64,000 bases of DNA from Onthophagus taurus (taxonomy: Eukaryota; Arthropoda; Insecta; Coleoptera; Scarabaeidae). Every line of letters begins with the position of its first letter. Position 1 is the stretch's first letter. The DNA is taken from assembly GCF_036711975.1 (NCBI RefSeq), contig NC_091966.1, positions 69,501 through 133,500 of the forward strand, given 5' to 3'. The notes beneath the pieces were generated by a model. That model worked only from the letters and a program-made list of their open reading frames with translations, had not been told where the DNA came from and searched no databases. The position numbers and the translations under genes are program-made. Positions 22,014 to 35,700 of the stretch are shown here, piece after piece.

Positions 22014-23723
22014 TTCAATAAAAAACAAACGGGTTTAGTGCAAAAAAATAAAGATCGATTCGACCGATTATGTAAGTGAACCGAACCGTAAAAGTTGTTG
22101 CTAGATTTACATAGCGATTATATTTTTGTATTCGTAAGAAAAAAAAAGATCTATATTTCCGTTGACTTGTACTTACCAAATTTTATCTCGATACAAAAGA
22201 AAAAAACGCTAGCGCCATTCCTGGTTTTCGACCGATTTAAACTCGCATCCTGTCTATGTGACTGTAGGTTAAATGAATAAATTAAAATAATTAAAAAAAA
22301 ACATTATTGAATACTCGTAAGACAAATTTGAATATAAATCGTTACCGAACCGAAAAATCGGTTGGGTTACAATCATTCGCTAATAAAGAAGCGTCTTCCG
22401 AGTGTCAAATTCAGAAAAATTTTAAATTTAGTTAAACATTACAGAGCGTATTGTTTAATATTGGTTTAATACAAATACTGAAGTACCAACCTCAATACCC
22501 TTATGTTTACTTCAAATTTAATTTTTTTATAAATTTGACACCCGGATGTTTTTCTTTGTAAGTTACGATGTCAAAAATGTGATGTAAGTAGGAGATAAAA
22601 AAGTTTTCGATTTGCTGTTTTTAAAACGTAACTTAATGTGCTATTAAGAATCCCTGTTTGTGTTAATTTTAAACATGTAACAATTTTGTGTTTAAAAGGG
22701 GAAAAAGATGTAGTATAGAATGTGTTTTAGAAAAATTATTCGCATTGTAAATATTGTTTTTACTATTATGCAGAGTGGCTTCAAATAATCGAATTTATCT
22801 TTCTACCTTTTATAAACGAGAAATCATAATATGCCAGACATTGGGTATATCCAACTTATTTCTTCATGCATCTTAATTACTTTTGGAACGTTGGAGATGC
22901 CTCTTCTCTTTCGTTTTCATCTACATTTTAATCTTTTCTTTCGTATACAATTTGTGGCTTTAGCGTTATAATATTTAGAAGTTCTTGAAAGTTAATAATC
23001 TGGTTTTATCAAAAACAGAAAAGCATTAACTCCAGATAACTGTCCCATTAATTCTCTTGTAAATAAAATTCGAAAATAATTCGACTATTTAGAAACACTC
23101 TGTAGATAATTGAAGTTTTAAAGCTGGTTAAAGATTAACTATTGTTATAATATAATGTTTAGTACTTATTTAAGTGTACCTATCAGTCTATCGGTTATTA
23201 ATTTTGAAAAGATCAATTTTTTTATGGTTTTTATTTTTTTTAACAATACCTAGAGAACAAAAAGAAATTTAAATAAGACCCTGTTAGCGACCTCCAAAAG
23301 CTACATTTGTAAGTTACCAACTTGTAATATTGAATAACTCAATATTCTCGGTGGTTGTAAGTAGTTGATACATATTTATTTTCAGCAGAATGATGTATAT
23401 GTGTAAAAAAACTTATGAAATAAGCCTACGTGTTAAAGAACAAAAAAATATTGAACAGTGGAGTATAAAAATGAATAAAGTTGCAATACAAAGTAGTTAT
23501 AACGATTTTATTAACACATAAATTATAAAATTAAATAAAATATAAACATATTTCATCTGAGTTAAATAAAATGAATAATAATATTTATAATACATTTCAT
23601 TCCCATCATCTATACAAAAAGAAATTTTTTTGAACATTAAAATGGCACAGTTTTAACAATATCTTTTTTCCAAGTTCTTTTTCTTTACCAAATCCAATAG
23701 ATATTCTTTTCATTATGTTTTTA
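22014..23723. other. rdgB 3' UTR and intergenic DNA between convergent genes
   Basis: AATAAA occurs at 22017-22022 and 22276-22281 on the plus strand. The second is the better-placed polyadenylation signal for rdgB. No further gene is seen before the 3' end of the minus-strand myosin. Confidence 0.55.
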
Positions 23724-26700
23724 TTAAATATTATTAAGACTAACAGTGCTACGACTAATAATAAGTAAATTTCCACTCTTTTTATCTTTAGAAAAGTTTT
23801 CTTGGGCTCCTACACTAAAATCAATCTTGCCAGGTTTACCTGGTTTAACATACTCAATCCTAAAAGTAAATTATGTTAATATCATTTTTTTTAATTTGCA
23901 ATTTCGTTTGTTTACGTGTCAGTTTTAGCAAAAATAATTTTTTCAGGCTTCTTAGTGATGTCAACGGTTAAAGTTAACGCTTCGATTAAATGAGGCACTT
24001 TTAAAATTAAATCGCCCTTATCAGCTTTTTTCATTTCATCTGGGATTTTTACCAATACGAAGCTATTTAATTCTGGTGAAATAATAAATTCCAATTTATC
24101 CAAAGGAAATTTATGTTTCATTTTTAGTTGTTTTGGTTTAGGGTCGATTAAACAAAATGAATTGTTAGTAACCACCATGATACGATCCCTTTCTTTAAAG
24201 CCACGCCGATCGTATTTTATAACAGGTGAACAGTACTTTAAAGAAAATAAATTTTAAATTAAAATTAATAAAAAAACAATATATTTTTTCATTACCCTTT
24301 GTTTCTCATCCAAAATGGTATCAATCGAAATATCAGGCGCTGATAATCTATTAGTTACAAACCAATGCGGAAGACTTTCGGGATAATTCGCTTTTTTACC
24401 CTTAAATAATTTTTCAGCCAAAATCTTTTGTTCAAATGCCAATTTTCTTTCGGGGGTTAATTTTTTGCGATAGACCCTTGACATATGAGAGGCGTAATAT
24501 TTTTCCAAATGCGCTGATGCCTCTCTACAACTGTGTGGACATGGTGGCCAGGTTCTTTTTAAAATATTCGTTGGAAGACTTTTTGATAGTCTTATCAACC
24601 AATTCCGTTTTGCCATTTCAACGAAATCTTTGTTACAGTCGTTAACTGGCCCATTTCTTGTTATAAATCCTTTAATGAATCTATTTAAAAAAGAAAATTA
24701 ATTCCACACGAGTTTGGGTACAAGTTTATTTATGTCCGCGACCCCACAAAAGATAATGGTGAAAGAATTAAGGATAAACTTTATAATAAGCTTACAGCAA
24801 CCCTTAAAGAACGATCCCTAAGGGACACCTTTAAGTCATAAAGACATAAACCTAATGACACGATCTAATAATAACCTAATGAGGATCTAAAGAATGGATA
24901 ACTTCATATATCTGGGAACCAACATCTCTGGTGACTTCAATGACCTCATCCAGCTTTGAAGGCTGCAGTGGGTCGACCACGTGTGGTGGATGGATGAAGG
25001 CAGAATACTCAGACTTGAGAAAGGAGGCCATGAGGATCAAATTTGCGACGTGAAGAACGCGATCGCTGGACCGGGATGGTCGGAGATAGTAGATATAAAT
25101 ATAAATAAAAAATGATATTAATTAATTAAAATTATCTTACTTTCTAATAACAAGAACCGCAGCTTTTCTTCTTTCAGCTTCTTTTTTAGCCAAATGTCTC
25201 CTCATATATTTTTGCACAATAATAGCAGCTTGTCTCATTTTTAAATATTTCCTTCTTTGAAGTATTCCTTTATATTTTGATTGAATAATTGCTGCTATAT
25301 CATGTTTTTTAGCTTGGAAGGCGTCTTCTGTGTCAAATAAAGTTTTTGGGAATCTTATAAAAATCTTTGTCCTAAAATTAAAATTAAATCAAATCTTTTT
25401 TATTAATATAATTTTTTTAATACTAACTTTCCCATCCTGTATTCATCACGATCATAACCTAAACAAGCAACCAAAGTTTGAACGCCTTCTTTAGCTGGTC
25501 CTCGATAATTAGGCCACGTTTCTCTGGATAAACATTTATAACGTTTTAAAAAGAGTTCGTAAGCTCTTCTGTACGCAAAACCAGCTCTTCGTACTCTCAA
25601 ATTTTCCATCAATCCAAGATATTTCACTTGATGTTTTACCAAATCAATGTCAAATACTCCGGCTTTTTTATAATCGTTTGGTTTTATGCAACGAACATAA
25701 CTCGGTTCTTTCGTTTTTAATATTGCCATTAAATTATTTAAAGAATTTTTAAATTGAGTAATTGCAGTGTCGGGACGTTTCTTTGAGTTTAACTCAGATT
25801 CAGGGAATAAACAACTAACAATAGAATTTTTGGATGCAGCCATTGCTTCTTTTAAATCTCTAAAAAGTAAATCGTTGTTTTTGTCAATGAAGGAATTAAT
25901 ACTATATGTTACTGGTCCAGCGTAATGTTGCAGTCTAAATTCCTAAAAGAAGTATGAATTAGATTTTGTAATTAGCTTTTTGATGTAATTTATTTACATC
26001 TCTTCCCATAATTTTTTGAGTTTGAATATCTGCTCTTTGATGACAAAGATAATGATCATGTCCGCCTAAGTTTATATTCATTTTCGCTAATAATGTTTTA
26101 TCCGTTGGTTCTCCCGGCCTTAAACATTCCTCGTCCATTAAAGCAATAATTCCTTTATGTCTTTCTTCAATTAAATCGCAAATAACTTTATTATCAAAAT
26201 ATTCAACATGTTGCCATTCGATTCCTTCTTTTAAATACTCTTCTTGTTCGGATCGTAACGTTAATTCGATGAATAATTGTTGAAGTTTTTCATTGCAGAA
26301 ATTGATGCAAAGTTGTTCGAAACTAAATGAAAGAAAAATAATTATTTATGTTATTTATTGACCGTCAAATAAATTACCTATTCTTTTGAAAGACTTCAAA
26401 ACCGTAAATGTCCAATATACCCATGACCCGAATCCTTCTTATATCGTCAGTCATTAACGAATCGTTTAGTCGCGAAACGAGCCAACTAAAAAGTCTATCA
26501 TAAACCGCTTTCGCCAAAGCATCCCTTGCGTAAATAGACATTTCTTTATCCAAAGGAGAGACTACAACGTCTCCTCTGGCTTCTCTCGTTCTGTGAGTTA
26601 AAGCATGAACGATCTTGTCAACGTTGCATTCAATTAATTTAGAAATATTCTCGATTGGAGTCATCTTTTCGACTTTAGTAATATTTTCGTCTTCCTTAAA

Positions 26701-29700
26701 GGTTACGTTTCCAAGATGTAAAATACTTGCGATTATTTTAAACATCGAGGTTTGTTCTTCGCTTGAAAATTCGGTTATGTTTAAAGCTTTACGGACTTCA
26801 TCGTAGCCTTTTTTATCATCTAACGAATCAACATGAGCGTTTTCCTTTAAAATAAATTTTGTTGTTATTAAAAAACAAATTATCGTCGGTTAAAAATAGA
26901 TCGCATGATGAGTAATATTCAAAACATATGCGACTTTATTACTTAACGTATAAACAAAAGCACTTAAACAAAAATTTAAAAGGGATACCTAACTTACGTT
27001 ATCATGAAGGTAATGATATTCCTTTGTTGATCTTTTTAACATTAAGCTTTCTAATTCTGAGTCCGATCCACCAGATAATAATTGATAAAATATATGGAAA
27101 TTTCTTTCACCAGCAACTTGATAGATCACCCTGCTTTTTTCCAATAAATAACTAAGAATTTCACCTCCAACAGGATCACCCTTAGTTCAAATGAAAAAGT
27201 TTATTGAAATTATTTTATTATCTTATTTAAAAAAATTACCAAAACATTAAATTGTACATCCATATATTTCCCAAATCTACTCGAATTATCATTTCGATTT
27301 GTTTTAGCGTTTCCGAAAGCCTCCAAGACCGGATTCGACTGTAACAATTTGTCCTTGACCCTATCGACTTCGCCCTTGTGAACCGTCACTTCGGCTATGT
27401 ACTGTAAGATTTTCTTCGAGGCTTCGGTCTTCCCCGACCCGGACTCGCCTTGAAATTAACGAGACCTCATGATATCATTACTATTTAAAACAGAATCACC
27501 AAAGAAAGATGACAAGAAAACCAACCCAACTTGACCCTTTTTTTTCTTTTAATTTCGCAAAAAGCCCATAAAACGACAAAAGTAAAATAAAAAAGAATGT
27601 CTAGTAATCTTTCTGGTACGTTTTATCGAATTTTATCTTAATTACCTGATATCAAAATGCATTGATCGATGTTTTCTTCTTTTAAAGATGTGTAAGCCGC
27701 ATCGGTTACCGCGAATCTAGAGTGAAATAAAAAAATTAAAATAAATCGACGAGAAGTTATTTTGAAGTAGGTAAATTTCTTTGGAATTTACGGATTGAAT
27801 ATTAAAATTTTTCGCACGTACTTGCACGCCATAAATCAAATGAATCTAGATTATCAATTATGTTAAGTATTTTTTGTAATAAATCATGCAACGTTTACAA
27901 TCTAAAAAAGTTATCTTCTCTATACAGGGTGTCTCAGCGAGACCGGTCATTAGACGTTTCTGTGGTTCTGGCCAAAATAAAAAATTGAGAATTCAGACTT
28001 AAGTATTATCAATTACGTTCTCTTCGTCTAAAATATTTTCAGATTTCTTGCACTTCCGGTTATACCGGAAGTCGCCACCTACTTTATTTTTTTAAATGGA
28101 ACACCCTGTATATTTTTACATATTTGGGTTTGTCTGTTTTGAAGGTTTATAAATAACTTTACTTTTTGCAATTTGATTCGGCCGTTCTCGAGTTATTCGA
28201 TTTTTTCTAGAAAAATCTGCTCCAGCGGACATTTGTTCAAAAAATCATAGAACACTCGATTTTTGAGATATCAATTTAGGATTCAGAACATGCTTAAACA
28301 ACATGATGGAGTATGTTTTGGTGCCAAGAACGGCTGTCTAGATCGTTTGGTCACTTTACTATGACACGTTAACTTTTCGAAATTTAGAACTATCATAACT
28401 TCATTTTCTTAAATGGCACCCCCCATATTTTATTACTTAGTCGTCTTCGGCGTATCATTTTACATCTTTTATACTCCATATGTCCTATGCCTAACATTAA
28501 TAGTTTGAGAAATAATTAGGGTTTTTTGAAAAATGCTCACATATCTTATCGATATTAACCTAGTGTGCCATGGAAAACAAATGTTTAATGACTTATTGAC
28601 AAACGTCAAAGTCTGATTTACGTTGTTTGATGCTTATGAGTCTGAAACCAGATAAAATGGATATTAATAACGTAAATAATGTTTATACAAATAAAGAAAT
28701 CCATAATTTATTTTTTGTGCACGAAAAGTGCGACAAAGTTCTTAGTAGAACTTGCAGAATGTTTAATGAAAATTATTCGCATTTACCTCCGATGACAAAA
28801 GATAAATATAAAAGAATAGAAGCAAATTTTTTGCATTTTGGACGAATTAATCAAGTGTTAAACTGACCAAAAAATGTAGTAGATAATGCAACGGAAGAGG
28901 TGAATGCCTTGGCTTATTTCGAGCCCAGTGCCAACACCTCAATTCGAGCTGCCAAAGAAGATCTAGGAATCATACTACGAACTTTGTCGCGCTTTTTATG
29001 CATAAAAAATAAATTAAGAATTTCTTGATTTGTGTAAATAGTACTTTCGTTATTGTTATCGATTTTAACTCTTTTCAGTTCTAATATTAAGGGACATAAC
29101 AGATAATTATTTGTTCACATGCATCAAGTAAACAAATGAGTCTTTAACAAGAACTCATTGAGAAGGCTTGTTTTTCATGGCACACTAGGCTAAATATCCA
29201 TATGATATGTGTGCATTTTTCAAAAAACCCTAATTATCTCCCAAACTATTAATGTTAGGTATGGGACATATGGGATATAAAAGATGTAGAATGAGACGCC
29301 GAAGACGACTAAGTAATAAAATATGGGGGGTGCCATTTAAAAAAATGAAGTTATGGTACTTTCAAATTTTGAAAAGTTAACGTGCCATAGTAAAGTGACC
29401 AAACGTTCTAGACAGCCGTTCTCGGCATCAAAACATACTCCATCATGTTGTTTAAGCATATTCTGAATCCTAAATTGATATCCCAAAAATTGAGTGTTCT
29501 CTGATTTTTTGAACAAATGTCTGCTGGAGCAGATTTTTCTAGAAAAATTCGAATAACTCGAGAACGGCCGAATCAAATTGCAAAAAGTAAACTTATTTAT
29601 AAACCATGAAAACAGACAAATCCAAATATGTAAAAATATACAGGGTGTTCCATTTAAAAAATTTAAGTAGGTGGCGACTTCCGGTATAACCGGAAGTGCA

Positions 29701-32700
29701 AGAAATCTGAAAATATTTTAGTCGAAGAGATCGTAATTGATAATACTTAAGTCTGAATTCTCAAATTTTTATTTTCACCAGAACCCCAGAAACGTCTAAT
29801 GACCGGTCTCGCTGAGACACCCTGTATATCCGTTGGAAGTAAATGTTTATTGGCAATTTTAAATTTCATTATTTTTTTATAAGACTTATTGAAGCAATTT
29901 CCGGAAGAAGATGAAAAAGTATTTGGATAAAGAAAAACATACACTGCGAATAGGTATCGTGAATATAAAATCACTCAACAATCGTGACCAAGAAATAATA
30001 GAAGAAATAGCTTAAGGAAAGAAAGGTAGATATTACAGCCCAGAAGACTGTAAATCTACAGAAGCGACCGAACTGTCTATTTGTTGTTCTCTAAATTAAA
30101 AAATATAAATAAATAAAATAAACATTAATTGAAAATGAAATGGTCTTCTTTCAATTATTCAGTTAATTCCTTGTCGCGAATTTAAAACAGATTCCATGAG
30201 ATTCTTCCACTTTTTATAAATCGACTCGGTTCGATTTATGTAATAGGAATAGAAAAAAAAATATTATTTTGCAATTAAGACATTCTAAATACAAGATGTG
30301 ATTACTGAATTGTACAATATTAAGTAATCATGGATTCATTCCAAAAGTTTTATAATCATAAAATTATACGTGAAAGAGCGTATTCAATCCTTTCTAACTA
30401 CTTCCTAAATGAAAGAGTAAAAATAAAAGATGTTATTGCTAAATTATTAAGCAGTTATTGGACTTTCAAACATTTGATGTAGATAATCAATTTTTTATAT
30501 ATGTTTTTAAAAACTGAAAATAAAAATTAATCTTTAACACTTGTAGTAAACATATTTGAAACAAAATTTCAATGGATTAGTAATTCTCGCAATATCAAAG
30601 ATTTTTTCATTAAAACATGTTTTTAATATATTTTTTTATCTTATAGATTAGATTATATTAGTTATAGTGTTTATAGAGTGTAAACTGCGAATTTCGAAAT
30701 TTATTTTTACTAGGTACTCAATCAAGGCTGTAACCCAAAAATTATTACTTACACGTGTGGAGAATTCTCAAAGAAATGCTTATTTTCGTATTCCTTTATT
30801 ACAGATGTCGTGTAAATATTTAATTCCTTGTAAGGATTTACTGAAATGACTACGGGTCCAATATATGTCTGAAATTAAGAAAAAAATTAATCAAATTAAG
30901 TGTGATGGCATTCTGAAAATATTTTAATCCCATTTAAACATCACGATTTAATCGATTTCCAATAATAGAAGATTACGCAGTTATTTTAATGAACGAGAGT
31001 ACTTATCTACCTCTAGATTATAATATCCAATCCACTTTCTACTTTTAGTAGTTGTAATAATATAACAGGTTTAAAATTTTAAATTACTTCAAGTACACTT
31101 TTTGTATCTATAAAAATGTTTTATCGGTAACAGTAAGTTTTTTACAACAATTTTATTGTAAATCATCTATTGACAAGCGTATTAAATCATAAACGAACTC
31201 GGAAACATAGAAATTCGAGTGTACGATATCGTATTTCGTTGAAGTTTTTTTATTTTTTTTTTCGTCGATAGGATAACTAAGGTTTCACGACATAACTTCT
31301 ATAGTATCGTTTCACTCGTCATTGTGGATTAAGGAGAAATTTAAATTGAACCAAAGTTTGAAACGTGTACGAGGGGGAAATTGTTTATTTCCATTGCTAA
31401 TACAGAAAGAGCGAAAGTTTTGCATGTCTAATTTTAAACATCATTGTCACGCTTATTCGATGACAAATACTACAAATGTATACTTGTTTTTACTTTCACA
31501 ATGCTATTTATCTTTTTAAGTACTCTTTTTAATAGAAGATAATGTTATAAACTTTAAGACACAACAGCTTGTTTATTTGAAAATTTTCGTCTTAACATTG
31601 ACGTCACTTGGTTTGGTCATGATTTTCTGAGAAATTATAAGCAATACATGCATTCTAGACGTATTAAGTTATCAAATATTAAACAACTCAACGGATATGC
31701 TAAATTTTTTTGTTTCGGGTATAAGAAACTGAATGCGTTTGAACTTGGACTTGAATCCGTGAATGGACGCCAACTATACAGACAGCTACAACCAGTAATC
31801 GTAAAAATATGGGAACAAGACGTGATCCCTGACGAATGGAAAGCAGGCATAATATATCCAACACATAACAGGGGTGATAAATTGAGGTGTTTTCACTATA
31901 GCGGGATGTCGCTGCGTGCAGAATAAAAGGTCCTGTCATTAATCCTCAATAACAAGCTGCAACCAATCATAGGGACCTTGCTTGGCGAATACCAGGCAAA
32001 CTTCAGGTAGGGCAGATCAACCACACAACGCTGAGCTTGGGAACACAACGTAGATGTTCACAACATCTTTGTTGATTTTCGTTAGGCATATGACAGCATA
32101 CACAGAGAACAGCTTTATAAGATCATGTATAAGATGGAGATTCCTGCCTAATTCTTTAGACTAACAAATATTTAGAGACTTATTTAAAATAACACAAGGC
32201 GTGAAACACGGAGATGGGCTAGTCTTGACTCTTTTCAACTTAGCTCTGAAGGAATTTGGGATCGCATTATAAAGAAATACCTTTGGAGAGCGAGGTATAA
32301 CCACGAAATATCCAACTATGAGACTACGGTGTGCGGGACCCGTTATCAGGATGGAAGATTGATAGCAGGAGTCGTCCAATTCAGGAGTCAACCAATTAGT
32401 TGTTTTTCTTTTCGCAGTTACATGTCCTAGAATTCTACCGCTTCTATTATTATTCTTCTAATGTTATTCTACTGTTCTATAATTGATCTAGTATGAGTAT
32501 TCATCAGTTACTGTTTGATTTCTTCCTCAAAACTTTCCCTCATTTTCACGTTTGTAAGGTTGTTGAAATTTATTCGTTTAGGATTTTGATACTTTGTATT
32601 GTTTCTTAAGATTATGTATCTGAATTTGCATTAGACTAACAGGCGGTCTAAGCCTCTACATGTTTTTACATCTAAGATGCCAGTAGCTACCCTTTTTATC

Positions 32701-35700
32701 TATTAAGACGTGATCTAGTTAGGTTGGATTTATTGTCACATTTTTGCTTGCGGTAAAATTTATTAAAAATTCGCCATTTCCGCTTGTTTGATCCTGTTAC
32801 GATCTATAATGTTTCCTATTCTCCTAGAAATTGTGTTTATTTTCGTATTTTAGCACTCACGTCCCCTAGAAAAGTTTGTTCCTTATCTTCGTCTTCTTGT
32901 TTGTCTGTTCAAGAATGTCAAATTAAAGAATCCCATACATATACGGGTGACCAAAAATGGGTGTTATCAACGTATTAATACCTTATCATGTTGAGTGAAA
33001 TATATTGCACGATAAAATGTTTACTACAAATTGATGTTTAATATCATCTTTGAACATTCTTTCTTTCTAACGTAATTTTCTGCTTATCTTGGGCAATCTC
33101 CACTCAACGCAGTGACTGTTTATTTATAATTGATTATTTATTTTTATCTGGTGGGCGCTGGTTAACAACAAAATCTTGGTTTTACGTTTCCATAAACTTT
33201 ATTATTAATTTCACTTAAACTATACATATAAATTGCGATTAGTTATATAGGGAGCCTTGCTCCGCGTGTGTTGAAGGGGTACTGTTTCGGTGGGTGTTAA
33301 ATCGAAGACTGAATGACTGATACGAGTTGAGCTCGCAGGCTCCTTCTTTATTTTAGGTCATAACTAAAAACCCTTACCTAAACACCGAAATACCCCAACG
33401 CATTCCCACACTTAACTCCACCCAATAAATAATGCGATAAAAGACTCTAATATTGCGACTCGAGACACTTCAAATCTAGACTAAACAAATGAGGCGATAC
33501 AAATAAATCCAATATAAATGAACTAATATAATATAAACCTATCAAATCTAATATAAATTAACCAATATAATATAAAATCTAACATGCTCCCCGCCTTGAA
33601 AGAACTACCTTTCAACAAATAAAAACACAAATTAACAATAATGACTCAACATCAAAATGTATGAAAAAAAATCGAAAAATTAAATTTACACGACTGAGTG
33701 ATTAATCGCGCGCACACACAATTCACGCAATCACATCAATGAAACCCAAGACTGCTATTCTATTGGTAGTGGACACATCAGGCCCTTTTGATGATCCTAT
33801 TTGGTGTGCGTAGCGTGCAATTGTATAATTCGGCCCTTAAGACACTTTAAGGCAGGCAAATTATCTTTCTTCATTGACACCAATCGGCCCAACCTTAAGT
33901 TAGCGTCACCCGTAGACCAGTCGTAGTACCTCTGCAGCTCAGACAAATATGCTTTGGACCACCTGGTCCAAAAATGTTGTTGAATCTGCTGGACGCGATG
34001 GAACTGCGATAAGCGGTCTTCATTGTTGCGACTCAAACCTGGATCTGGTGGGAAAGTAAGTTTCCCACCAATTAGAAAATGTGCCGGGGTTGATAGAGTC
34101 GTATGGTTGGGATCGGTGGATAATGGGGTTAATAGCCGGGAATTAAGGATGGCCTCAATCTGAACAAGTAATGTATACAAATTTTCGTACGTAAACGAGG
34201 CATTGCCGGTAACCCGACGTAAATGAATTTTTACTGACTTAACACCGCCTTCCCATAATCCACCAAGGTGTGGCAAGTTAGGGGGAGTATTCAACCAACT
34301 ATTAGAAGCGTTTTCAATCGGTGTTTTGAGTTCGCTAGAGTTATCAATCAAGAACAGACTTAGCTCCTGTAATTCGCGATTACCACCCACGAACTTAGTT
34401 CCGCTATCAGAGAACATTCGATTCGGTTTCCCGCGCCTAGCTGAAAGTCGCCAAAGAGCGGCAATAAAACACTCTTTACTAAGTTCGGTTGGATTGATTA
34501 AACAGGCACGGTACATTTTAGGTATCTCCACGGTAGCTACGTGCGCGTATTCCCGAAACCGTTTCAAGGCACTGAACAAGTCAGGCTGTAATATGGGTCC
34601 CACCATCTGACAATTATTAAGCGAATATCCCATTGACGTAGGACATGATGCATCGAAAACGATCCTTGTGATGGCACTATTTTCATTTAACACTCCGTGG
34701 TGTGTTATGTAACAACCCTCGCGCGTATCAACAATCTTTCTCATTTGACCAAACTCCAAATACCCTCGCATAAATGCATGATATTGCTCACCGAATTCAC
34801 GATTTTGTTTGCATTTCCGCTCGATACCCATTAAACGATTTTCCGCGGCTTTATACGATTCGCCCAACCAATCTAAACCTTTCTTTAGCGGTGTCGAAAC
34901 AATGAATCGTCCGTCTTCTGCACGTTTAGTGGTTTTATAAAAATGATTTTTGCAAAATGTTTCATTTTTCGATGAGTGAACTAACCCTTCAAACTCCTCG
35001 ACTTCCCGAAACCGCGCCAACTGCTTATTTATTACGGAATTGTCATCCTTATAAATTAAATTGCACCGCACCGAATGTGCCGCGCTCGCTTGTATCGGCC
35101 CCGAAACGATCCACCCCAAACGGGTGTTTTGCATGATAGGCCCTTTTGCAAGTTTGATTTGCCCAACGCATAACAAATTCCAAAAATAATCAGCCCCGAC
35201 CAGCATATCTATCTTATCGGGTTTATTGAACAATGGATCCGCCAAGCGAATGTGTGTAGGTATTTTTAAAGTGTTAGCGTTTATTTCAAAATTGGGTAAA
35301 TCATTCGCGATTGTTGCTATAACCAAGCAATTAACCTTAAGTGAAAAATCCGTGCAGTGTGAATGTATTCGCAATGAACAAGTACTCGTTATTGTTGACT
35401 GTGTTTGATTTATTGTTGCTACATTAACGTTTGTTGCTGTTCTAGCCAACCTTAACCGTTTGCAAGCTTCTACCGAAAGAAAACTACTTTGACTGCCCGG
35501 ATCCAAGAGTGCGCGTAATGAATGTTTTTTGTTATGTCTATCGAATGCGTGAACGGTTACGGTGGAGAGTAAGATGTTTGAATGATTTGCATGCTGTGCG
35601 AAATTTAGACTGTGTGCTTGGGTGGATGTCGTTGGTTGTGGTGGTGAATCTGAGCGATCGTGCGTCAAATGAAGTAAGGTATGATGACGAGAATTGCACC

